Below are positions 9,442 to 18,960 of a DNA stretch of 64,000 nucleotides, piece by piece. The position numbers and the translations under genes were made by a program. The stretch is taken from positions 47,745-111,744 of the forward strand of contig ONJY01000002.1 of NCBI GenBank assembly GCA_900318275.1, read 5' to 3'. The notes beneath the pieces are model-generated. The model had not been told where the DNA came from, ran no database searches, and saw only the letters and a list, made by a program, of their open reading frames with translations. The number at the start of each line of letters is the position of its first letter. Position 1 is the stretch's first letter. The stretch comes from an uncultured Bacteroidales bacterium. GTDB lineage: Bacteria; Bacteroidota; Bacteroidia; Bacteroidales; P3.

Positions 9442-10565
9442 TGCTGTCTAATGGATTTGTCTGTTGCTATCAAGTCGTCAATCGTAGGTGATGCCATAAA
9501 CTGTGCGTCCTGCATGGCACGTTCCACACGGTCGGCGATGTCGAGGAAGCCGATACTGCCGTCCAGGAACTCTTGCACAGCCACCTCGTTGGCGGCATTC
9601 ATCACACACGGCATGTTGCCGCCGCGCTCTATAGCCTTGTAGGCGAGAGCGAGACAGCGGAAGGTGTCCATGTCTGGGCGCTCGAAGGTCAAAGCACCCT
9701 GCGTGAAAAGGTCGAGGCGCGGCAGATGGCTCTCTATGTGTTCGGGAAAGCTGAAGGCATACTGTATCGGTGTTTCCATGGTCGGTATGCCGAGCTGCGC
9801 CTTTACGCTGCCGTCGGCAAACTGCACCATGGAATGCACTATCGACTGCGGGTGCACATGGACCACAATGTCTTTGGCGGCGACGCCGAAAAGCCACTTG
9901 GCCTCGATCACCTCAAGGCCTTTGTTCATCAGCGTCGCACTGTCGATGGTCACCTTGCGGCCCATGCTCCAGTTGGGGTGCTTGAGGGCCTGCGCCAGGG
10001 TTACCGTAGCCAGTTCCTCTCTTTTCATGCCGCGGAAGGGGCCGCCGCTGGCGGTGAGCAGTATCTTGTCCACCGCGCTCACCTCGCCCACGAGGCACTG
10101 GAAGATGGCCGAATGCTCGCTGTCCACGGGCAGTATCGGCACACGGTGCTGACGGGCCTTGGCTGTCACTATGGCGCCGGCCACCACCATGGTCTCCTTG
10201 TTGGCCAGTGCGATGGGCTTGCCGCACTCTATGGCATGCAGCGTGGGCCTGAGGCCTGCCACACCCACTATCGCCGCCAGCACAATGTCGATGCTCTCCA
10301 TCTCCATGAGACCCACGATGGCCTCGGTGCCGGCATAGACCTTGACATCGGTGTCACGCAGCGCGTCACACACATAGGCGTAACGGCTCTCGTCGGCTAT
10401 CGCCACGGCGTTGGGGCTGAACTCGCGAGCTTGCTCTATCAGCAGGTCGGCATTGCTACCCGCGCAGAGCACCTCGGCACAGAACAGGTCGGCATGACGC
10501 CTGATGACGTTGAGCGCCTGGGTGCCGATAGAGCCTGTGGAGCCTAATATTGCTATGCGTTTCAA
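9438..10565 (-). CDS. dxr: 1-deoxy-D-xylulose-5-phosphate reductoisomerase
   Basis: The second step of the MEP isoprenoid pathway, NADPH-dependent conversion of DXP to MEP. The 375-residue length is normal. Motifs: the Rossmann loop ILGSTGSIGTQ at the N-terminus, LANKETMV, PVDSEHSAIFQC (metal and substrate binding), TASGGPFRG, and HPNWSMGRKVTIDSATLMNKGLEVIEA. It lies 15 bp downstream of the M23 gene and its stop overlaps the rseP start by 4 bp. The dxr-rseP pairing matches the arrangement commonly seen in bacterial genomes. Confidence 0.97.
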   Translation of the reverse strand: MKRIAILGSTGSIGTQALNVIRRHADLFCAEVLCAGSNADLLIEQAREFSPNAVAIADESRYAYVCDALRDTDVKVYAGTEAIVGLMEMESIDIVLAAIVGVAGLRPTLHAIECGKPIALANKETMVVAGAIVTAKARQHRVPILPVDSEHSAIFQCLVGEVSAVDKILLTASGGPFRGMKREELATVTLAQALKHPNWSMGRKVTIDSATLMNKGLEVIEAKWLFGVAAKDIVVHVHPQSIVHSMVQFADGSVKAQLGIPTMETPIQYAFSFPEHIESHLPRLDLFTQGALTFERPDMDTFRCLALAYKAIERGGNMPCVMNAANEVAVQEFLDGSIGFLDIADRVERAMQDAQFMASPTIDDLIATDKSIRQQ

Positions 10566-10580
10566 TGCTGTTTTCTCTGT

Positions 10581-11501
10581 TTAGAAAGATATGTATTCCT
10601 CGGGGTTCACGGGCATGCCGTTGACCCACACCTCCATGTGCAGGTGGGGACCCAGCTCCGTCGTCGAGCCCGTGCCCACAAAGGCTATCGGCTCGCCGGC
10701 ACGCACCGCGTCGCCCTGGTGTTTCAGCAGGGCGCTGTTGTTGCGGTAGATGGTTATGACCCCCGCGGGGTGTTGCAGGACTATGACGTGGCCGTACTCG
10801 GCAGCGAAGCCTGTCGAGACCACCGTGCCGCTGTAGGCGGCATTGACGGGACTGCCGCTTGCAGCAGCGATGTCGACACCATAATGACGCATGGCGGTGC
10901 TGTAGGGCTTGACGACATTGCCTTTGACGGGGGCGAAGAAGAGCTGCGTGACCGTAGGCTGCATGTCGGCGGCAGACGCCACCGTGCCGGAAGACTGCAC
11001 ACGCGCACTCTTCACCTCGTAGCGGTTGTCCTCGCTCTCCACCTCAAGTCTCAGCAGACTGTCCTCCTTGGAGTGGCGGTAGACGCCGGCCACGACGCTG
11101 AGCGACGCCGCACTGTCGGCCATCACGCTGTCCACCTCGGCACCCATGTTCTCGCCGCGCAGCAAGGCCTGCACCGTGGCCACGACCCACTCCTGGTCGG
11201 CGAGGGCCGTCTCCAGCGAGTCTATCTTCTTGGCGTTGACGTATGTCTGCTCGATCATTTCCGTGTCCGTGTAGCCCGGTATGTATTCGCGCAGCGGCGT
11301 GAAGGCTATGAGCACGGCGGTGAGCACTATGAGCACTATCACCGTGACGCCGGTGAAGACAAACAAGTTGATGCCCGACAGGCGGAAAGAGAACTTCTCC
11401 TTGAAGGTGTCGTTGTCAATAACCACAAAGCGGTGCTTGTGCTTTATGACATCGCCAACCTGCGAGTTCTTGATCTTTAGCCACCAATCCTTTATGCCCA
11501 T
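10581..11501 (-). CDS. M23 (LytM-like) envelope protein with one membrane anchor
   Basis: 306 residues: a cytoplasmic N-terminal tail, one membrane helix (LFVFTGVTVIVLIVLTAVLI, about residues 47-68), a coiled-coil-like region around 80-110, and a C-terminal M23 domain. The zinc ligands are HYGVD and the final HLHMEVW. The position that in active LytM-type enzymes reads YxH is YRNN here, so the catalytic histidine appears to be replaced by asparagine. It may therefore be a regulatory or structural M23 protein rather than an active endopeptidase. It is followed 15 bp later by dxr and preceded by a heptad array of about 75 bp. Confidence 0.85.
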   Translation of the reverse strand: MGIKDWWLKIKNSQVGDVIKHKHRFVVIDNDTFKEKFSFRLSGINLFVFTGVTVIVLIVLTAVLIAFTPLREYIPGYTDTEMIEQTYVNAKKIDSLETALADQEWVVATVQALLRGENMGAEVDSVMADSAASLSVVAGVYRHSKEDSLLRLEVESEDNRYEVKSARVQSSGTVASAADMQPTVTQLFFAPVKGNVVKPYSTAMRHYGVDIAAASGSPVNAAYSGTVVSTGFAAEYGHVIVLQHPAGVITIYRNNSALLKHQGDAVRAGEPIAFVGTGSTTELGPHLHMEVWVNGMPVNPEEYISF

Positions 11502-11520
11502 TGCATCGTCTTATAAGAAG

Positions 11521-11595
11521 AGGGTAGTGGGTAGTCGTTAGTGGGTAGCGCACGCATCGAATGCTATCCACTACCCACTATCCACTACCCACTAA
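11521..11595. repeat. Self-complementary heptad array between M23 and PpiD-like genes
   Basis: Units of the type GTGGGTA/GTAGTGG in the first half and the complementary TACCCAC/TATCCAC in the second, all on a 7-bp period. The halves can pair across a spacer of about 20 bases, giving a long imperfect hairpin in the transcript between the two genes. Confidence 0.85.
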
Positions 11596-11607
11596 GCAAT
11601 CTGTCTC

Positions 11608-13716
11608 TTAGAAGAACTTGTTGCGCTGGTCCACTATCTTGGCCTGTTCGCGGAGCACCTGCGAGGCCATGCGGGCCTTGCTGCGGTAGCCCTGCTCAAG
11701 CTGCATGGTCACCTGGCCGTCGGCAGCGGCGCGGGGGGCCTTGCTGTCGATCTGCACCATGTAGACACCGCTGGCGCCCTTCACGGGACCCACCAAGCCG
11801 CTCTGCTTGGCGCTGATGGCGGCCTGCACCTTGGGCTCCATGCCGTAGCGGTCGAAGTAGTAGTCGGCGAACGACACGCTGTCGATGGTGTCGACGGCGG
11901 TGTTGAGTTTCACGGCTATCGAGGTGATGTCCTTGGCGGCCTTGACAGCCTCGTCGGCACGGGCCATAAGCACCTCGGCCTTCTTGTCGAGACGCACGGC
12001 CTGCTCTATCATCGGACGCACCTGCTCAAGGGTGGCGAAGCCCTTCTTGAAGACATCCTTAAGGGCCACGACCACGAACATGCCGTCGCACTCATAGACC
12101 TGGTCGGCGACAGCGCCCACCTTGGTATCCTCGTTGTAGGCCCATTGCACTATGCTGCGGGCGTTGCCGATGCCGCTGAGGTTGTTGGACATCATGGTCA
12201 CACGGGCACTGCGCACCTGCAAGTTCTGCTGCTGGGCGGCGGCGGTGAAGTCGGTGATGTTGCGGTTCTGGCCGGCGAAGCGGTTGGCCTCGTTATAGAC
12301 GGCACGGTTGGTGGCTGCCGAAGCGGCGATCTCACGGGTGATGAGAGCCACGCGGTATTTCTTCTCGGCTTTGGTCTTGTCGGTCACCTTCACGAGGAAG
12401 TAACCCACACCCTGCGGGTGCTCAAAGACGAAGCAACTGCCCACGGGGCGGTTGACGAGTTCCTCGTTCAGGAAGCCGTAGCCGCCGTCGAGCTGCCAGT
12501 CCATGTCGCCCTTGGTCTCGCCCTTCTGCGGGTCGTCGCTGAACTGCTCCACAGCCTGCTCGAAGGTTATCTTGTTGCCGTTGAGCAGAGCCAGCACACT
12601 GTCGGCAAGGCTCTTGGCCTGGGCGTCGCTGCGCATGATGTTGCCGCCGGCGTTCTGGTTGAGGATGTACACGACAGAGGCGCGCAGCGAGTCGGGGCGC
12701 ACGGCGCTGCTGATGACCTTGGCCATCATCCACTCGTTGCCAGCCATCACGGGAGCCAGCATGTCGCCGTCCTTGGCGGCGGCAATCTGCTCGTCGAAGG
12801 GGGCCTTGAAGGTGTTGGCACGCTTGTAGGTGGAGTCGTAGCTGCGGTCGCTCTCGGCGTTGACGAAGAAAGCCACCTCGTCGGCAGGCACCGTCTGGAA
12901 CTCAGCCCAGGTCTTGTTCACCTGCTCCTGTATGTCGGCGAGGTCCTGCGGAGTGGGGTTCACCGGGAAGGCGATGAAATCGAGGTCGCGCAGCTCCTCA
13001 CGCACACGGAACTCGGCCTTGTGCTCGTTGTAGTATTTCTCGTAGTCGGCATCGGCCACGGTGGCCTCGTCGTCGCTCACCGACGAGAAGGGCATCGTCA
13101 CCACACGCACGTTGGCCACGGTGCCGGCATACTCCGCCACCTTGCTGGCCAGGGCCTTGGGCATGTAGAAGCCCGAGTTGATGAGCGTCGAGTACTTCTG
13201 CTGCTCACGGTCGGTCTTGCAATACTTCTCAAGCTCCACCCACTGCATGCGGCGCATGGTGTCGATCTGGTCGAAGTTCTCGATGAACTGGTTGACGAAA
13301 CGCACGTCGAACTGGCCCGTCTGCGGGTCGGTGAAACTCTGGCGCACATAGGGGTGGATGAAATGACCGGTGTACATGTCGTTCACCTCGGCGGGAGTCA
13401 CGCGGAGACCGAGCTTGGCGGTCTGCTCCTCCATGAGCGACTCGTCGACGAACTGAGCCCACACCTGTTCGCGGATCTGGTTCTCCATCTCGGCGGGCAC
13501 CTGCGTGGTCTGCTGCTGCATCTTGTAGTTGTTCTCCATCTCGGCCACCTTCTCGTTGAAGCGCTGCGAGGTCAGCACCTCGCCGTTCACCTTGCCGACG
13601 TCGGGGATGCCGCCGTTGTTCTTTGTCAGGTCGCCCAGAATGAAGGCCAAAATAGCAATACCGACAATGGCCACAGCCCAGCCGGAATGCTTTCTAATAC
13701 TTCCAATAATTCCCAT
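11608..13716 (-). CDS. PpiD/SurA-like peptidyl-prolyl isomerase, membrane-anchored
   Basis: 702 residues; a periplasmic folding factor held by one N-terminal membrane helix (WAVAIVGIAILAFILGDL, about residues 13-30). The SurA-N-like chaperone region follows (VNGEVLTSQRFNEKV...QVWAQFVDESLMEEQTAKLGLRVTPAEVNDMYTG). A parvulin domain sits near the middle (ALLNGNKITFEQAVEQFSDD...GDMDWQLDGGYGFLNEELV), with a second, weaker rotamase-like domain after it. Length and order match Bacteroidota PpiD-like proteins. It opens the minus-strand operon: a TAAATTTG element lies about 100 bp upstream of the start. Confidence 0.9.
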   Translation of the reverse strand: MGIIGSIRKHSGWAVAIVGIAILAFILGDLTKNNGGIPDVGKVNGEVLTSQRFNEKVAEMENNYKMQQQTTQVPAEMENQIREQVWAQFVDESLMEEQTAKLGLRVTPAEVNDMYTGHFIHPYVRQSFTDPQTGQFDVRFVNQFIENFDQIDTMRRMQWVELEKYCKTDREQQKYSTLINSGFYMPKALASKVAEYAGTVANVRVVTMPFSSVSDDEATVADADYEKYYNEHKAEFRVREELRDLDFIAFPVNPTPQDLADIQEQVNKTWAEFQTVPADEVAFFVNAESDRSYDSTYKRANTFKAPFDEQIAAAKDGDMLAPVMAGNEWMMAKVISSAVRPDSLRASVVYILNQNAGGNIMRSDAQAKSLADSVLALLNGNKITFEQAVEQFSDDPQKGETKGDMDWQLDGGYGFLNEELVNRPVGSCFVFEHPQGVGYFLVKVTDKTKAEKKYRVALITREIAASAATNRAVYNEANRFAGQNRNITDFTAAAQQQNLQVRSARVTMMSNNLSGIGNARSIVQWAYNEDTKVGAVADQVYECDGMFVVVALKDVFKKGFATLEQVRPMIEQAVRLDKKAEVLMARADEAVKAAKDITSIAVKLNTAVDTIDSVSFADYYFDRYGMEPKVQAAISAKQSGLVGPVKGASGVYMVQIDSKAPRAAADGQVTMQLEQGYRSKARMASQVLREQAKIVDQRNKFF

Positions 13717-13815
13717 TTTGTTAGTTATTTTTATTAGTTTATTCTTTACTTAAATTACTATCGCCCAGCACCCTGCACGCCACTTCGGCGGCGGCGCGCC
13801 CGGTTGCCGAAAGTG

Positions 13816-13823
13816 CAAATTTA
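13816..13823 (-). promoter_or_regulatory. Bacteroidota-type -7 element for the PpiD-like operon
   Basis: Reads TAAATTTG on the minus strand, fitting TAnnTTTG. The predicted leader is about 90-95 bases. No clean TTTG box is visible 19-21 bases upstream, so confidence is moderate. Confidence 0.55.
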
Positions 13824-13879
13824 CAAACATTTTCGCACATGGCGAAATTTTTTTTCTGCCCGCAGGCAAAATCGGCACC

Positions 13880-14350
13880 CTACAGGGCGAAGCTGAAAGG
13901 CATCAGGTCGGCCACACTCCCCACCTCGCGCACAGCGCCGCCCTCCAGCAGACAGAGCACACGCAGCGGATGACCCTGACGCTGCTCGTACTCCAGCAGC
14001 ACCTGGCGGCAGGCACCGCAGGGCGACGCCTCGCACAACTCGCCGCCGGCATTGCGGCCGACAATGGCAATAGCCTCATAGTCACGCATGTCGGGACGCT
14101 GCGCCGATGCCGCGAAGATCGCCGTGCGTTCCGCGCAGAGGCCCGACGGATAGGCGGCGTTCTCCTGGTTGCTGCCCACAACCATGCTGCCGTCGGCCAG
14201 CCGCACGACAGCACCCACACGGAAGTCCGAATAGGGAGCGTAAGCCCCGTCGGTGGCGGCAACAGCCCGACGCATCAACTCGGCGTCGGCGGCACCGAGG
14301 GCATCCACCGAAGGATATTCTTTATATTTGATAGTCAGCGCTTTCTCCAT
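13880..14350 (-). CDS. cdd: Cytidine deaminase
   Basis: Hydrolytic deamination of cytidine and deoxycytidine in pyrimidine salvage. 156 residues, as for the homotetrameric class. Zinc ligands are the three-cysteine set in GLCAERTAIF and PCGACRQVL, with the catalytic glutamate in CAE. Substrate-binding FRVGAV and NQENAAYPSG are also visible. Start set at the ATG at 14350 (MEKALTIKYKEYPSV), because the longer frame would begin inside the probable promoter. A TATATTTG element on the minus strand lies at 14375-14382. Confidence 0.95.
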   Translation of the reverse strand: MEKALTIKYKEYPSVDALGAADAELMRRAVAATDGAYAPYSDFRVGAVVRLADGSMVVGSNQENAAYPSGLCAERTAIFAASAQRPDMRDYEAIAIVGRNAGGELCEASPCGACRQVLLEYEQRQGHPLRVLCLLEGGAVREVGSVADLMPFSFAL

Positions 14351-14690
14351 AAATGTACGTTCGTTTTCCAACTGCAAATATAGCAATTTTTATCCATTCG
14401 ACACCTTTTTCCTCACCTCACCCCTACCCCGACGCCCCACCTATGCTCCCACAGCTCCCCCACCGGGCCCCTCCCGCGCCCCCTTTCCGACCTCTCTCCC
14501 CAACGGAGTCCCTACGGCATTTCGACAATACTTCAACTGCCGTAGAGGCGGCGATGGAACAGAGACGCAACTACGCACCTGTGCCGTACCAATCAGGTAG
14601 GGAGACCGGTGGAACTGTGTACCGGATGAGGCTTGGAAAGGTTTTTGACTCTATGTTAAAAAAAAGTCGTATTTTTGCACCCCGAAAACG
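14351..14690. promoter_or_regulatory. Divergent cdd/rsgA intergenic region
   Basis: 340 bp without a gene. It contains a minus-strand TATATTTG (14375-14382) for cdd and a plus-strand TATTTTTG (14670-14677) for rsgA, only 13 bases before the rsgA start. Between them lie a C-rich low-complexity stretch (about 14405-14500) and an 8-bp inverted repeat CTACGGCA...TGCCGTAG around 14512-14546. No convincing coding potential is seen; the short open frames are compositional. Confidence 0.6.
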
Positions 14691-15635
14691 ATGACAGAAG
14701 GACTGGTCATAAGAACTACCGGCAACTGGTACAGGGTGTTGCCCGACAGCGGCGAGGCGCTGGAATGCCGCCTGCGCGGCAACTACCGCCTCCGCGGCAA
14801 CAAGCAGACCAACCCTGTGGCCGTGGGCGACCGCGTGCTCTTCGAGCTGCAGGACGACGGCACGGGGGTGATACACGACGTGCGCGACCGCCGCAACTAC
14901 ATCGTGCGACGCGCCACCAAGCTGTCTAAGCAGACCCACGTCATCGCCGCCAACATCGACCTGCTGTGCGTCGTGGCCACCCTCGGCCTGCCACGCACCT
15001 CCACAGGCTTCATCGACCGCCTGCTGGTGACCGCCGAGGCCTACCACATACCGGCATGCCTCGTCTTCAACAAGTGCGACCTGCTGGACGACCCCGACCT
15101 CCGCACCCTGCAGGACAAGGTGTCGGCAATCTACCGCGCCGCGGGCTACCCCGTACTGGAGGTGTCGGCCCTGCGCGGCGACGGCCTCGCGGAGCTGAAG
15201 CAGACCATCGCCGGCAAGACGGTGCTCTTCAGCGGCCACAGCGGCGTGGGCAAGAGCGCCCTGCTCAACGCACTCTGTCCCGACCTCGCCCTCAAGGTCG
15301 GCGCCATCTCCGATTGGAGCCTCAAAGGACGCCACACCACCACCTTCGCCGAAATACATCCAATCCAACTCATAACTCATAACTCCAAACTCCTAACTTA
15401 CTTAATCGACACCCCCGGCATCAAGGAGTTCGGCATGGTGGACTTCAACGAGCAGGAGCTCTCGCATTTCTTCCCCGAGATGCGCGCCGTGCTGCACGGA
15501 TGCCACTTCGCCAACTGCACCCACCGCCACGAACCCGGGTGCGCCGTCAAGGAGGCCGTGGAGCAAGGTCGCATCAGCGACGAGCGCTACCGCAACTACC
15601 TCAGCATCATAGAAGATACAATAAAACCACAATAA
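14691..15635 (+). CDS. rsgA: Ribosome small-subunit biogenesis GTPase RsgA
   Basis: A circularly permuted GTPase that checks late 30S maturation. 314 residues: an N-terminal OB domain (VLPDSGEALECRLRGNYRL), then G4 as FNKCD, G5 near VSALRG, G1 as GHSGVGKSALLNAL, the switch region GRHTTT, G3 as DTPG, and a C-terminal zinc knuckle CHFANCTHRHEPGC. Between GRHTTTFAEI and DTPG the usual short strand is replaced by HPIQLITHNSKLLTYLI, encoded by a heptad array. The GTPase motifs remain intact, so the protein is probably functional. marC follows 3 bp after the stop. Confidence 0.96.
   Translation: MTEGLVIRTTGNWYRVLPDSGEALECRLRGNYRLRGNKQTNPVAVGDRVLFELQDDGTGVIHDVRDRRNYIVRRATKLSKQTHVIAANIDLLCVVATLGLPRTSTGFIDRLLVTAEAYHIPACLVFNKCDLLDDPDLRTLQDKVSAIYRAAGYPVLEVSALRGDGLAELKQTIAGKTVLFSGHSGVGKSALLNALCPDLALKVGAISDWSLKGRHTTTFAEIHPIQLITHNSKLLTYLIDTPGIKEFGMVDFNEQELSHFFPEMRAVLHGCHFANCTHRHEPGCAVKEAVEQGRISDERYRNYLSIIEDTIKPQ
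15359..15403. repeat. Heptanucleotide array inside rsgA
   Basis: About five units of AACTCAT and its variants (AACTCCA, AACTCCT, AACTTAC), in frame and stop-free on the coding strand, encoding QLITHNSKLLTYL. It lies between the switch I region and the strand that leads into the G3 motif. Confidence 0.88.
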
Positions 15636-15638
15636 GAT

Positions 15639-16226
15639 ATGTTACAGGCACTTAGCTTCAAGGAAATCTTCAGCACATTCCTCGTGATGTTCGCCATCAT
15701 CGACATCACAGGGTCGATACCCATCTTCGTCTCCATGCGCGACAAAGGCACGAAAATCAAGCCTTTCCAGGCCACCGGGGCGGCACTGCTGCTCTTCGTG
15801 GGCTTCTTCATCGTCGGCGACCAGCTGCTCAAGCTCTTCGGCATCGATATGCCGTCGTTCGCCGTAGCAGGCTCTGTGGTGCTCTTCATCCTAGCCTTCG
15901 AGATGATCCTGGGACGCGACATCATCAAGAACGAACCCACCTCGTCGGGAGCGAGCATCGTGCCCATAGCCTTCCCACTGATAGCCGGACCCGGAGCCAT
16001 CACGGCATTCATCTCGCTGCACGCCGAGTACGAGACCGTCAACATCATGATCGGCCTCGCCGTCAACATCGTCATCGACTTCTTCGTGCTACGCCACCTC
16101 GACAAGATAACCCACTGGCTGGGACAGGACATCATCTACGTGCTGCGCAAGTTCTTCGGCGTCATACTCCTGGCTATGGCGGTGAAACTCTTTGCAGGCA
16201 ACATCATGGCTATCTTCCACGGCTGA
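15639..16226 (+). CDS. MarC family integral membrane protein
   Basis: A 195-residue inner-membrane protein with about six hydrophobic segments: FSTFLVMFAIIDITGSIPIF, AALLLFVGFFIVGDQLLKLF, FAVAGSVVLFILAFEMILG, IVPIAFPLIAGPGAITAFI, the NIMIGLAVNIVIDFFVL stretch, and FFGVILLAMAVKLFAGNIM. The conserved PLIAGPGAIT loop identifies the MarC/UPF0056 family. The biochemical role of the family is not settled. It begins 3 bp after rsgA and is followed 40 bp later by a conserved hypothetical gene. Confidence 0.9.
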   Translation: MLQALSFKEIFSTFLVMFAIIDITGSIPIFVSMRDKGTKIKPFQATGAALLLFVGFFIVGDQLLKLFGIDMPSFAVAGSVVLFILAFEMILGRDIIKNEPTSSGASIVPIAFPLIAGPGAITAFISLHAEYETVNIMIGLAVNIVIDFFVLRHLDKITHWLGQDIIYVLRKFFGVILLAMAVKLFAGNIMAIFHG

Positions 16227-16266
16227 ACCGACAACATAACGGCATAAACAGAAAAACAACAAGGAC

Positions 16267-16941
16267 ATGGAACTGAAAGAATCACTCAAAGACTTGGTAT
16301 TCAGCAAAAGCGAGCTGAAACGCAATGTATACGACGCCACCAAGGAGACCTTCGAAATCTTCCGCTCTACCACACGCGACCTCATAGCCCTCTTCCGCGA
16401 GCAGTGCCACAAGGAAGGCAAGGATGTGGCCTTCGAGTTCACCGACCGCGGCGACTTCGAGTTCGAGGTCAAGTTCGCAGGCGACATACTGCTGTTCATG
16501 ATGCACACCAACGTCTTCGAGTTCTCACGCGACCACCAGGTCATGAAGTCACCCTACATTCGCGAGGACACGACACGCTCCTACTGCGGAGTGATACACA
16601 TCTATAACTTCCTCGCCGACTCGTTCGCCTACCAGCGCGACAACGACTTGGGTTATATGATTGGACGCGTGTTCGTTAACAAGGAGAAACACTACTTTAT
16701 CGAAGGCAAGCGCGAGCTGGGCATGCTCTACACCAATTTCAACACATCGGTTGTAAATCAGGACACTGTGCAAGGCATCGTGGAGTCGGCCATCGAGTAC
16801 ACCACCAATTTCGACCTCCTGACCCCTCCCTACGACGAAGTCAAGCTCGTCTCGGTGGGCGAGATGAAAAACAATTTTGACAAAAAATCACTGGTCACCG
16901 GCAAACGTTTAGGCTTTCGTTTCCAAGCAGATAGCGAGTAG
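16267..16941 (+). CDS. Conserved hypothetical cytoplasmic protein
   Basis: 224 residues, no signal peptide or membrane segment, mixed alpha/beta composition. It begins MELKESLKDLVFSKSELKRNVYDATKETF and contains a strongly patterned core, GDILLFMMHTNVFEF...SYCGVIHIYNFLADSFAYQR. I recall similar proteins in Bacteroidota without assigned function. No catalytic motif stands out. It is probably the last gene of the rsgA-marC transcript, since a fresh promoter for tRNA-Glu follows. Confidence 0.75.
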   Translation: MELKESLKDLVFSKSELKRNVYDATKETFEIFRSTTRDLIALFREQCHKEGKDVAFEFTDRGDFEFEVKFAGDILLFMMHTNVFEFSRDHQVMKSPYIREDTTRSYCGVIHIYNFLADSFAYQRDNDLGYMIGRVFVNKEKHYFIEGKRELGMLYTNFNTSVVNQDTVQGIVESAIEYTTNFDLLTPPYDEVKLVSVGEMKNNFDKKSLVTGKRLGFRFQADSE

Positions 16942-16977
16942 CAGCATGGCGATTTCAACAACAGCGGTTGAAAAAAA

Positions 16978-17009
16978 TTTGGCCATGTCAAAAAATGTTA
17001 GTAATTTTG
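16978..17009 (+). promoter_or_regulatory. Promoter for tRNA-Glu and rpsT
   Basis: TTTG at 16978-16981 and TAATTTTG at 17002-17009, spaced by 20 bases. This is an almost ideal Bacteroidota -33/-7 pair, 54 bases before the tRNA. Confidence 0.8.
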
Positions 17010-17062
17010 CACCCGCTTTTTGCGGAAAAAATACCCTTTCAGGGTAGCCGCCGAAGCACTGC

Positions 17063-17137
17063 GCCGCGTTCGTCTAGTAGGCCCAGGACGTGAGATTTTC
17101 ATTCTCAAAATCGCGGGTTCGAATCCCGCACGCGGTA
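17063..17137 (+). tRNA. tRNA-Glu (anticodon TTC)
   Basis: A 75-base cloverleaf. The acceptor stem GCCGCGT pairs with ACGCGGT (G1-U72 wobble) before discriminator A. The anticodon stem TGAGA/TTCTCA flanks the loop TTTTCAT with TTC at positions 34-36. The T-arm is GCGGG TTCGAAT CCCGC. CCA is not encoded. rpsT starts 41 bases downstream without an intervening promoter. Confidence 0.95.
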
Positions 17138-17178
17138 CGAAGGAAAAGAATAATAAGAAAAAAGAACAATAAGAATTT

Positions 17179-17430
17179 ATGGCACACCACAAGTCTGCAA
17201 AGAAAAGAATTCGCTCAAGCGAAAAAAGAAGAGTAGAGAATCGCTACTACGCCAAGACCATGCGCAACGCACTGCGTGACTTCCGCGCCCTCACCGACAA
17301 GGCCGCTGCCACCGAGCGTCTGCCCAAGATGGTCTCCATCATCGACAAGCTGGCCAAGCGTTCCGTCATCCACAAGAACAAAGCCGCCAACCTCAAGTCG
17401 AAGTGCATGCGTCAGGTCAACGCCATGTAA
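17179..17430 (+). CDS. rpsT: 30S ribosomal protein S20
   Basis: An 83-residue basic primary 16S rRNA-binding protein of the small subunit. The family opening [23 protein letters not shown] and the C-terminal [19 protein letters not shown] are diagnostic. It is apparently co-transcribed with tRNA-Glu and closed by a rho-independent terminator at 17464-17493. It contains a GAATTC site at 17207, relevant to the EcoRI-type system elsewhere in the window. Confidence 0.97.
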   Translation: MAHHKSAKKRIRSSEKRRVENRYYAKTMRNALRDFRALTDKAAATERLPKMVSIIDKLAKRSVIHKNKAANLKSKCMRQVNAM

Positions 17431-17463
17431 GCGTGACCCGCGCGAGCGAACAAAAAAGAGACA

Positions 17464-17493
17464 GCCGACCGCCGCAAGGGGTTGGCCTTTTTT
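17464..17493 (+). terminator. Terminator after rpsT
   Basis: GCCGACC pairs with GGTTGGC across a 9-base loop and is followed by a T-run. An outer A-run before the stem can extend the pairing. Confidence 0.85.
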
Positions 17494-17532
17494 GTTCAGA
17501 GCCAACGGTAAATTATTAACACAAACAAATAA

Positions 17533-18834
<1,302 letters not shown>

Positions 18835-18859
18835 ACAGCTGAGATACGAACAAAACGCA

Positions 18860-18890
18860 AAGCCCGCCACTCACATGGCGGGCTTTTGCT
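18860..18890 (+). terminator. Terminator after eno
   Basis: GCCCGCC and GGCGGGC pair across an 8-base loop, followed by TTTTG. Confidence 0.88.
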
Positions 18891-18960
18891 TTCCCCATTG
18901 TAGCCGACAACAAGCACTGCCCCATGGTTATTTACTTCTAAATCAGCAAAAAATATAACC

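Noticed and set aside
12145-13737. A 530-codon plus-strand frame
   Set aside because: Antisense to the PpiD-like gene with no recognisable domain.
16998-17192. A 64-codon minus-strand frame
   Set aside because: It lies over the tRNA-Glu gene and its promoter; tRNA-derived shadow (RAGFEPAI is the usual tRNA artefact).
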